DNA of 7,634 nucleotides from JBFMHP01 sp964557295 (lineage in GTDB: Bacteria; Pseudomonadota; Gammaproteobacteria; RBG-16-57-12), in the NCBI GenBank assembly GCA_964557295.1, contig CAZKZP010000086.1, forward strand, positions 1 to 7,634, in the 5' to 3' direction. The position numbers and the translations under genes were made by a program. The notes beneath the pieces were generated by a model, which made no database searches, was not told the origin of the DNA, and was given only the letters and a program-made list of their open reading frames with translations. Shown in pieces: positions 1 through 6,127 of this stretch. Within the stretch, counting starts at the first letter, position 1; every line of letters starts with the position of its first letter.

Positions 1-755
1 CCGAGCTGGTCAGCACGCCGGAGCATGGGATGGCCGCGCAACGCAATCTGCTTGAGATCTATCAGCAGGAAAAGGACTGGAACAAGGCGATCTCCATTGC
101 GGAGCGTTTGAAACAACACAACGGCGGCGAGCTGAAACAGCGCATCGCTCATTACTTCTGCGAGCTGGCATGTCAGGCCGGAGAGCGCGGCGATCATGCC
201 AAATCCGGTGAGCTCCTGCGGCAGGCCTTGTCGAGCGATTCGCGGTGCGCGCGCGCCAGCATGGTGGAGGGCGATCTCGCCAGGAAACTCGGTAAACCTG
301 AAGCGGCGCTCCATGCCTATCAGCGTGTGGTCAAACAGGATCCTACGCTGATCCCTGAGATACTCGATCGGCTGGTGGCGTGTTATCGTGAGACGGGCCG
401 GCTCGAGGATGGATTCGCCGGCATCCAAGAGATTCATGCCGGACATCCTGGGATCGGCAGCGCAATGATGCTGATGCGTTTGGCGCGCGAATTGAACCAG
501 GAGCAAACCGGGCTGCGGATACTGCGCGATTATTTGCAGAAGGAGCCTTCGGTGACCGGCGCGCTGGAGCTGCTCGATATCTCCAGCCGGCGCGATGGCG
601 TCGAGCACGAGGCGCTGACGGCAGTGCATGAGATCCTGAAACGGCTCGGCGCAGATCACGCCAAGTATTGTTGTCATCAATGCGGCTTCACCGGCCAACG
701 TCTGTACTGGCAATGTCCGGGCTGCAAATCGTGGGATACGATTCGCGCCGTCTGA
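1..755 (+). CDS. lapB: LapB (YciM) lipopolysaccharide assembly protein, 3' part (5' truncated by window edge)
   Basis: The frame is open from base 3 with no start needed, so the gene begins upstream; about 250 residues are visible against about 390 in E. coli LapB. The visible part is helical TPR-type sequence (for example the unit around ALHAYQRVVKQDPT), followed by a C-terminal rubredoxin-like metal site with two CxxC pairs: CHQC at about 672-683 and CPGC at about 714-725, embedded in CGFTGQRLYWQCPGCKSW. That combination is diagnostic of LapB. In E. coli, LapB is an inner-membrane-anchored cytoplasmic protein that works with FtsH to control degradation of LpxC and so balances lipopolysaccharide synthesis; the N-terminal membrane anchor would lie outside this window. 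It ends 29 bp before pyrF, which suggests a shared transcript. The tail after the metal site is short, which is a minor difference. Confidence 0.93.
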   Translation, partial: ELVSTPEHGMAAQRNLLEIYQQEKDWNKAISIAERLKQHNGGELKQRIAHYFCELACQAGERGDHAKSGELLRQALSSDSRCARASMVEGDLARKLGKPEAALHAYQRVVKQDPTLIPEILDRLVACYRETGRLEDGFAGIQEIHAGHPGIGSAMMLMRLARELNQEQTGLRILRDYLQKEPSVTGALELLDISSRRDGVEHEALTAVHEILKRLGADHAKYCCHQCGFTGQRLYWQCPGCKSWDTIRAV

Positions 756-772
756 AACCGCCACTGCATGGT

Positions 773-778
773 GAGGAG
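773..778 (+). promoter_or_regulatory. Ribosome binding site that selects the GTG start of pyrF
   Basis: GAGGAG lies 6 nt before the GTG at 785, an ideal distance. The alternative in-frame ATG at 797 would be 18 nt away, so the GTG start is preferred, giving a product four residues longer than from the ATG. Confidence 0.65.
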
Positions 779-784
779 TAACGA

Positions 785-1504
785 GTGGGTAGTGAAATGA
801 AAAACGCCTCGCGCATCATCGTCGCCCTGGATTATGCGGCGCCGCGTGATGCGCTGGGGCTGGCGGCAAGACTCGATCCGACGCGGTGCCGCGTCAAGGT
901 CGGCAAGGAGCTGTTCACCCGCGCGGGTCCGGCGCTGGTCGAGCAACTGATGAAGGGCGGCTTCGATGTGTTTCTGGACCTCAAATTCCACGACATCCCC
1001 AACACCGTGGCCAAGGCCTGCGCGGCGGCGGCCGATCTGGGCGTTTGGATGGTCAACGTGCACGCCCTGGGTGGGCGGCGGATGATGGCGGCGGCGCGCG
1101 AGGCGATCGCCTCCAGCGCGCATCAGCCGATCCTAATCGCGGTGACCGTGCTCACCAGCATGGGCGCGGAGGATTTGCAGGAAATCGGTTTGGCTTCGAG
1201 TCCGCAGGAACAGGTGCTCAAACTCGCTGCGCTGGCGCGCGCGGCGGGCATGGACGGCGTGGTCTGCTCGGCGCAGGAGGTTCAGGGTCTACATGCATTA
1301 TGGCCCGCGGCCTGCTTGGTCACGCCGGGCATCCGTCCGGCATGGTCGCAGCAAGGCGATCAGGTGCGCGTGATGACGCCGCGCCAGGCCGTTGCGGCCG
1401 GATCGAGTTATCTGGTGATCGGACGCCCGATTACGGCAGCGCCCGATCCATTGCAAGCGCTCGCGCGCATCGTGGAAGAGCTCGGACAGGATGATTTTGC
1501 TTGA
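785..1504 (+). CDS. pyrF: Orotidine 5'-phosphate decarboxylase
   Basis: PyrF converts orotidine 5'-monophosphate to UMP with release of CO2, the last step of de novo pyrimidine synthesis, in the cytoplasm as a TIM-barrel dimer. The 239 residues match the usual length of the bacterial group I enzyme. Visible landmarks are Asp16 (IIVALD), Lys38 (RVKVGKE), the catalytic signature DLKFHDIPNTV with Asp65, Lys67 and Asp70, the stretch ADLGVWMVNVHALGG, the loop TPGIRP (179-184 area) and the phosphate-binding IGRPI with Arg214. All key residues are present. The start is GTG at 785, chosen from the GAGGAG ribosome site; ATG at 797 is a possible alternative. The gene follows lapB closely, an arrangement common in gammaproteobacteria. 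No terminator is visible after it. Confidence 0.97.
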   Translation: MGSEMKNASRIIVALDYAAPRDALGLAARLDPTRCRVKVGKELFTRAGPALVEQLMKGGFDVFLDLKFHDIPNTVAKACAAAADLGVWMVNVHALGGRRMMAAAREAIASSAHQPILIAVTVLTSMGAEDLQEIGLASSPQEQVLKLAALARAAGMDGVVCSAQEVQGLHALWPAACLVTPGIRPAWSQQGDQVRVMTPRQAVAAGSSYLVIGRPITAAPDPLQALARIVEELGQDDFA

Positions 1505-1529
1505 CGCAATTCGACGATATTTGTAGTGT
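1501..1529 (+). promoter_or_regulatory. Candidate sigma-70 promoter for the ComEA-like gene
   Basis: TTGACG (1501-1506, five of six to the -35 consensus) is followed by a 17-nt spacer and TAGTGT (1524-1529, weak -10, three of six). The -35 overlaps the stop codon of pyrF. Spacing is ideal but the -10 is poor, so this is only a candidate; the small gene could also be read from the pyrF transcript. Confidence 0.35.
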
Positions 1530-1591
1530 CTAGGGGCGGCTGAATGCCGCGATGACTCAAAGGTAAATGACACGGAATAAGGAGATATGTC

Positions 1592-1864
1592 ATGAAGAAG
1601 ATCCGGATGTTAGCAGTTGGACTTATGTTGATGCTGCCTCTGACCGCATGGTCCGAGGTGAAGGTGAATATCAATACCGCCGATGCCGCGACCCTGGCAG
1701 AGCACGTCAAGGGTGTGGGGCTCAAGAAGGCCGAGGCGATTGTGCAGTATCGCAAGGATAACGGCCCGTTCAAGTCAGTGGAGGATCTTGCCAAGGTGCA
1801 GGGTATTGGTGATGAAACCGTCGAGAAAAATCGCGCGATACTTTCGGTTAACAATAACAAATAA
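1592..1864 (+). CDS. ComEA-like secreted helix-hairpin-helix DNA-binding protein
   Basis: A 90-residue protein with a signal peptide (MKKIRMLAVGLMLMLPLTAW, likely cut after Ser21, motif A-W-S) and a mature part that is a single ComEA/HhH domain. It starts with the family hallmark VNINTADAATL. Two helix-hairpin-helix units follow: the first around residues 35-54 with hairpin KGVGLKKA, the second around 63-84 with hairpin VQGIGDETV. The link YRKDNGPFKSVEDL is also typical. ComEA proteins bind double-stranded DNA in the periplasm during natural transformation; short gammaproteobacterial versions like this one lack the membrane anchor of the Gram-positive protein. The role in DNA uptake is known for the family, not shown here. 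The start is well supported by GGAG at 1581-1584, 7 nt upstream. A strong terminator follows 21 bp after the stop. Confidence 0.9.
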   Translation: MKKIRMLAVGLMLMLPLTAWSEVKVNINTADAATLAEHVKGVGLKKAEAIVQYRKDNGPFKSVEDLAKVQGIGDETVEKNRAILSVNNNK

Positions 1865-1883
1865 TTAGTATTGTTGTACCATT

Positions 1884-1887
1884 GAGG
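1884..1887 (+). promoter_or_regulatory. Possible ribosome site (GAGG) at the base of the terminator hairpin
   Basis: GAGG lies 7 nt before an in-frame GTG (1895) and 10 nt before an in-frame ATG (1898) of the downstream barrel gene. It is the only Shine-Dalgarno-like sequence near that gene's start; the ATGs at 1922 and 1937 have none. Most of it would be buried in the hairpin stem, and a four-base match may be chance. Confidence 0.25.
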
Positions 1888-1921
1888 CCGGACAGTGATG
1901 AACTGTCCGGCCTTTTTATTT
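1886..1921 (+). terminator. Strong rho-independent terminator
   Basis: A perfect 10-bp stem, GGCCGGACAG (1886-1895) with CTGTCCGGCC (1903-1912), encloses a 7-nt loop TGATGAA and is followed by TTTTTATTT (1913-1921). It should end transcription of the ComEA-like gene and whatever reads in from lapB-pyrF. The next gene's likely start codon is immediately after the T tract, and two further in-frame starts lie inside the hairpin. Confidence 0.92.
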
Positions 1922-3472
1922 ATGAAAAATTCAGGCATGTGTACACGATTTTTTTCTTGGCTTCCGCTCGTTGTTGGATTCCACACGGCGTTTGTTTTTG
2001 CCGACGGTCAGGCCGTCATCAAGCCGGTGGACGTTCGATTCACCTTCGAAACCCTGCGGCTGCCCGGCGATGAAGCAATGGGCTTGCTGGGCGGCAATTA
2101 TCTGCTGCATTTTTCCGAGCGTTTCTACGGTGGGCTGGGCGCGTATGGCGCGCTGACCGGCGAGCGCGGCGGCTTTTTCACCGGGGGATTCGAGCTCGGC
2201 TATCAGGCGCCGCTGTCGCGGCATCTTGCGCTGGACATCGGGGGGTTCGTCGGCGGCGGCGGGGGCGGCGCGGCGCCCCAGGGCGGCGGACTGATGCTAC
2301 GGCCGCATATGAGCCTGATGCATCGCAATGAGGATTTCGGCATCGGATTGAGCGTGAGCCGCGTGGAGTTTCCGAATGGTGACATCGCCAGCACGCAGTG
2401 GAGTCTGGTGTTTGAAAAGCGGCTCTATGCGGCCTTGTTTCCGCCGTCGTACCGAGTGGAGGCCTGGCCGGAGGATGGCGCGGACTGGCGCGCGCGGGGA
2501 TTCGGTTTGCGCGCCGCGCAACGGCGGATCGCGCTGGAACTGCGCGCCTATGCGCCGGGGTCAGATGCGACTCTGATTGATGGAGCACCGCACGACGATA
2601 CGATGGGCGTGGTCGGCGTGGAGTGGCGGCAAGTGTATCCCGACCATTATCTCAGCCTCGCGAGCTATGGGGCGATGTATGGCGCGGTCGATGGATTCGC
2701 CCAGGTGATGGCGGGGGTTGGCCGGCATCACTGCTTCGCATCCGGCCAGGATATCAGTCTGGGTCTGGCGTTCGGCGCGGCGGGTGGCGGGCGGGTGGAT
2801 ACCGGCGGTGGTCTGGTCGTCGAAGTGGTCGCCGGTTGGTCTATTCCTCTGACCCGGCGGCTCGATCTGGGGGTCAGAGTCGGTGCGTTAACGGCGCCGG
2901 ACGGAAATTTTTCGGCCAGAACCGCGACAGTTAACACCGCCTATCGGTATGACACTCTGGCTGTTACGCAGAGTCGCGATGCGCCGGAAACCGGGGTGTT
3001 GCAACTGCGCCACTGGCGCTGGCGCACGGCGCATCAGAGCTATTTCGTTGATGATGATACGTTGCGGAAAAACGGCACAGCCGATGGCTCGCGCGTCGAT
3101 CTGATCGGCATGATGCTGGATGTCATGGCGACAAAAAATCTCTATTTCACCGGGCAGGCGCTGGGGGCCTACGATGGAGGCGCCGGTGGTTATGCGGTGG
3201 GGTTGGTGGGTGTTGGATATGAAGTGGCGTTTGCGGATGGTGCGCTCAGACTTGGTGCTGAACTCGCGGCGGGGGCAAGTGGAGGTGGAGGTCTGGCGGT
3301 TGGGCATGGCATAATCACCCAGCCGATGCTGCTTGCGCGCTACCAAATCGCGCCGCAACTGGAGCTGGAAGCGGGTTATGGCCGCTTGCTTGCGCTCTCG
3401 GGGGATTTCGATCCGGAAGTATTGCATCTGGCGCTCACTTACCGCTACGCCACGCTCTATCGCGCCGATTGA
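1922..3472 (+). CDS. Secreted glycine-rich protein, predicted outer-membrane beta-barrel, function unknown
   Basis: I do not recognise the family. From ATG 1922 the product is 516 residues. It opens with a clear signal peptide: a short charged start, the hydrophobic stretch FFSWLPLVVGFHTAFVF and a VFA|DG cleavage site. The mature part has no long hydrophobic helix but many short alternating polar/hydrophobic segments with aromatic residues and glycines, such as HYLSLASYGAMYGAV, FGIGLSVSRVEF and LEAGYGRLL, and ends with LHLALTYRYATLYRAD, all suggestive of membrane beta-strands. A low-complexity GGFVGGGGGG run lies near 2240-2270. The gene stands 81 bp before an SLBB exporter gene, so a role in polysaccharide export or surface attachment is an inference, by analogy with outer-membrane proteins encoded beside otnA-otnB in Vibrio. 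The start is uncertain: GTG 1895 and ATG 1898 lie in the terminator but have a GAGG at usable distance; ATG 1937 also preserves the signal peptide. Confidence 0.75.
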   Translation: MKNSGMCTRFFSWLPLVVGFHTAFVFADGQAVIKPVDVRFTFETLRLPGDEAMGLLGGNYLLHFSERFYGGLGAYGALTGERGGFFTGGFELGYQAPLSRHLALDIGGFVGGGGGGAAPQGGGLMLRPHMSLMHRNEDFGIGLSVSRVEFPNGDIASTQWSLVFEKRLYAALFPPSYRVEAWPEDGADWRARGFGLRAAQRRIALELRAYAPGSDATLIDGAPHDDTMGVVGVEWRQVYPDHYLSLASYGAMYGAVDGFAQVMAGVGRHHCFASGQDISLGLAFGAAGGGRVDTGGGLVVEVVAGWSIPLTRRLDLGVRVGALTAPDGNFSARTATVNTAYRYDTLAVTQSRDAPETGVLQLRHWRWRTAHQSYFVDDDTLRKNGTADGSRVDLIGMMLDVMATKNLYFTGQALGAYDGGAGGYAVGLVGVGYEVAFADGALRLGAELAAGASGGGGLAVGHGIITQPMLLARYQIAPQLELEAGYGRLLALSGDFDPEVLHLALTYRYATLYRAD

Positions 3473-3494
3473 GATTTCGGCGCTGGCGTTTGCT

Positions 3495-3526
3495 GGTTAT
3501 CGCGGTGATAATCCGCCTTTATTATT
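3495..3526 (+). other. Small hairpin with following T-rich tract in the barrel-exporter gap
   Basis: GGTTATC (3495-3501) can pair with GATAATC (3507-3513), seven pairs including one G-U, around a 5-nt loop; TTTATTATT follows at 3518-3526. This is far weaker than the terminator at 1886. It might cause partial termination or protect a processed RNA end between the two genes, or mean nothing. GATAAT at 3507-3512 also resembles a -10 box, but no convincing -35 precedes it. Confidence 0.25.
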
Positions 3527-3553
3527 GACACCCGCAAGGAGAGAACACTTTCA

Positions 3554-6115
3554 ATGTGGTGTAAAAAGAGTTTGCTGGCCACAGTCGTCCTTTGTTGCGC
3601 GGCGTTATCACCTCTCGCGCTTGCCGCGCTGCCGGCTTCCGCAACCAACGATCAGTTGCGGGCGTTGCAGCAGCTTTCTCCGGATCAGAAGGCCGCGCTG
3701 CTGAAGATGGCAGGCCAGGATGGGGGCAGGGGCATTACAGGCGATCAGCTGCGCGCGCTGGAGAAACTTCCTCCGGATCAGAAGGCCGCGCTGCTGAAGA
3801 TGGTCGGTCAGGAGGCGGGCACAGGCGTTGCGCAAACACCGCCCAGTACACCCGAGCTTGTTTTACCGCCCGCCGAAAGCCCAACCCCGTCGCCGTCTGT
3901 GCAGGGGGCGGAGCCGCAATCCGAGGATGTCTACACGGACAAGACGACCGGCCTGAAGCGGTTTGGCTATGATCTCTTTGCCGGTGTGCCCACCACATTT
4001 GCCCCCGCCACGGACATTCCGGTGCCGGCCGATTTCGTGCTTGGCCCGGGTGATGTGCTCCAGGTCCAGCTCTATGGCAAGGAAAACCAGGACTATGCGC
4101 TGGCCGTCAACCGCGATGGCATGCTGAATTTTCCCGGCCTGGGGGCCATTGCAGTGGCGGGATTGTCGTTCGACGCGGTCAAGGCGGATATCAAGGATCG
4201 GGTGCGCAAGCAGTTGATCGGTATGCAGGCCAATGTGTCGCTGGGTCCGCTGCGTTCGATCCGTGTGTTTGTCTTGGGCGAGGCCAACCGTCCGGGTTCC
4301 TACACCGTCAGCTCGCTTTCCACCATGACCAACGCCTTGTTCGCCAGCGGCGGGGTCAAGCCGATCGGGTCGCTGCGCAATGTGGCGCTCAAACGCGCCG
4401 GCCGCTTGGTCACCACGCTGGATCTCTACGATCTGCTGCTGCGCGGCGACACGAGCAAGGATCAACGCCTCCAGCCCGGCGATGTGATCTTCATTCCCCC
4501 GGTGGGCAACACCGTCGGTATTCAGGGCGAGGTGCTGCGGCCCGGAATCTACGAACTGAAAAACGAAAAGACATTGGCCGAAATCTTGGCGTTGAGCGGC
4601 GGGGCGCAGGCGGCGGCCGATCTGCAAAAGGCGCAACTCGAGCGGGTGACCGACCAGCAGGAGCTGGCCATCGTCGATGTGGATCTCACCCAGGAGATCG
4701 CGCTGAAGCAGGAAGCGAGAAACGGCGATCTGCTCAAGATCCATGCCATCGTGGATGATATGAACGAGATCGTCACGGTGGAGGGACACGTCTACCGGCC
4801 GGGCAAGTATCAATGGCGCGCGGGGATGCGCGTCACGGATTTGATCGCCCTGCGTGATATCAAGCCGGAGGCGGATCTCAATTACGTGGTGATCTTGCGC
4901 GAAACCGGACCGGCGCGCTTGGTGGAGGTGCTGTCGCTGGATCTGGAAGCCGCGTACGCCGCTCCGGACTCGGCGGGTAACCTGCTGCTGCAAGGCCGTG
5001 ACAAGGTGATGATCTTCTCCGGCAGCGAGGACCGGAAGACCAAGCTGGAAGACGTGATTGCGAAACTGGGATTGCAGGCCCAGCTCGGGCACCAGCGCAA
5101 GGTCGTGACCGTGGGCGGGCGCATCCGGCACGCGGGCGATTATCCCCTGGAGCGCGGCATGCGGATCGGCGACCTGATCCGGGCCGGCGGCGGCTTGCAG
5201 GAATCGGCCTATCAATTGTCCGCCGAGCTGAGTCGGTATGAAATCAAAGACGACGAATTTCGCGAGATCCGCCATATCACCCTGAATCTGCCGGCGATCA
5301 TTCGCGGCGAGGCGGCGGCCGACCAGGAGCTGCAACCCTACGATGTGCTGCATATCAAGGAGCTGCCGCAGTGGCGCGAATACGCCACGGTCAAGCTGGG
5401 CGGTGAGGTGAGATTTCCCGGCACCTATCAGATCAAAGAGGGCGAAAGGCTTTCCGATCTGATCCAGCGCGCGGGCGGTTTGACGGACAAGGCCTACCCG
5501 CAAGGGGCGTTTTTCTCGCGCATCTCCTTGCAGGAGAAAGAACAGGAGAACATCCGGCAACTGGCCAAGGGCCTCGAAACCGATCTCGCCCTGATGTCGG
5601 TGGAGCAGGCGAAGGCCGATGCCAAGACCCTCGAAATGGTGACGGCGTTGCAAGAGATGCTGCGCCGCTTGCAGGAAACCCAGGCCAAGGGGCGGCTTGT
5701 CATTGACTTGCCTGCGATCCTGGCCGGGCGCGCGGAGACGGATGTGGTCCTCGAAAGCGGTGACCAGTTGTATGTCCCGTCCATCAAGCAGGAGGTCACG
5801 GTGGTGGGCGAGGTGTTTTATCCCACCTCGCATCTGTTCGCGCGGAGCCACGACTGGGAAAAATATATCAATCTGAGTGGCGGGATCACCAAACGCGCCG
5901 ATGAAGACCGCACCTATGTGGTGCGCGCCAACGGTGCGGTGGAGAAGGTGGATGACCGGGCCTTCAAAAAGAAGGGCATCCTGCCGGGCGATACCATCGT
6001 GGTGCCGATGGATGCCGAGCGCTTCAGCCGCCTGCAATTGTGGACCAGCGTCAGCCAGATTGTGTATCAGCTGGGCTTGGCGGCCGCCAGCTGGCATGCC
6101 ATTGGTCTCTTCTAG
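3554..6115 (+). CDS. SLBB-domain polysaccharide export protein (Wza/OtnA-like)
   Basis: An 853-residue protein of the outer-membrane polysaccharide exporter type, expected to form a ring-shaped channel carrying capsule, O-antigen-like or exopolysaccharide chains out of the cell. A signal peptide (1 to about 25, cut near LALA|ALPASA) is followed by two 31-residue repeats (31-92), a Pro/Ser-rich linker (93-120) and the Poly_export domain (about 155-235, with DFVLGPGDVLQVQLYG and the VNRDGMLNFPGLG segment). About six SLBB units follow, each opening with a V-x-G-x-V-x-x-PG-x-Y pattern near residues 238, 322, 408, 519, 614 and 749. A charged helical insertion lies at about 658-708. The C-terminus (about 826-850, LWTSVSQIVYQLGLAAASW) is an amphipathic helix like those that anchor Wza-type channels. 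Unlike Wza (about 380 residues), it has no good lipobox, though Cys14 and Cys15 lie in the signal region. Start ATG has AAGGAG 12 nt upstream. The next gene begins 12 bp after its stop. Confidence 0.93.
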   Translation: MWCKKSLLATVVLCCAALSPLALAALPASATNDQLRALQQLSPDQKAALLKMAGQDGGRGITGDQLRALEKLPPDQKAALLKMVGQEAGTGVAQTPPSTPELVLPPAESPTPSPSVQGAEPQSEDVYTDKTTGLKRFGYDLFAGVPTTFAPATDIPVPADFVLGPGDVLQVQLYGKENQDYALAVNRDGMLNFPGLGAIAVAGLSFDAVKADIKDRVRKQLIGMQANVSLGPLRSIRVFVLGEANRPGSYTVSSLSTMTNALFASGGVKPIGSLRNVALKRAGRLVTTLDLYDLLLRGDTSKDQRLQPGDVIFIPPVGNTVGIQGEVLRPGIYELKNEKTLAEILALSGGAQAAADLQKAQLERVTDQQELAIVDVDLTQEIALKQEARNGDLLKIHAIVDDMNEIVTVEGHVYRPGKYQWRAGMRVTDLIALRDIKPEADLNYVVILRETGPARLVEVLSLDLEAAYAAPDSAGNLLLQGRDKVMIFSGSEDRKTKLEDVIAKLGLQAQLGHQRKVVTVGGRIRHAGDYPLERGMRIGDLIRAGGGLQESAYQLSAELSRYEIKDDEFREIRHITLNLPAIIRGEAAADQELQPYDVLHIKELPQWREYATVKLGGEVRFPGTYQIKEGERLSDLIQRAGGLTDKAYPQGAFFSRISLQEKEQENIRQLAKGLETDLALMSVEQAKADAKTLEMVTALQEMLRRLQETQAKGRLVIDLPAILAGRAETDVVLESGDQLYVPSIKQEVTVVGEVFYPTSHLFARSHDWEKYINLSGGITKRADEDRTYVVRANGAVEKVDDRAFKKKGILPGDTIVVPMDAERFSRLQLWTSVSQIVYQLGLAAASWHAIGLF
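3644..3829 (+). repeat. Two tandem in-frame 93-bp repeats in the exporter N-terminal region
   Basis: Units 3644-3736 and 3737-3829 each encode 31 residues of the form T-x-DQLRAL-x-x-L-x-PDQKAALLKM-x-GQ. A 33-bp core is identical in both (3678-3710 and 3771-3803, offset exactly 93 bp). The product is probably a helical repeat just after the signal peptide. The identical core suggests a recent duplication or ongoing gene conversion. Confidence 0.9.
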
Positions 6116-6127
6116 GGCGAGGCGGGC

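Noticed and set aside
886..1494. Second + strand open frame of 202 codons inside pyrF
   Set aside because: It is in another frame of a clearly identified pyrF; its Gly/Arg-rich product has no motif and is typical of a frame shadow.
1408..1986. 192-codon - strand open frame across the pyrF end, the ComEA-like gene and the terminator
   Set aside because: It covers parts of three + strand elements, and its product shows no recognisable domain.
2240..2283. Possible G-quadruplex in the barrel gene
   Set aside because: Only three G tracts of three or more occur, separated by loops of about 15 nt, which does not meet the usual four-tract pattern.
3525..3553. Perfect TTGACA (-35 consensus) just before the exporter gene
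   Set aside because: At 16-18 nt spacing the -10 would fall on CTTTCA next to the start codon, with no match to consensus and no room for the ribosome site, which lies in the supposed spacer.
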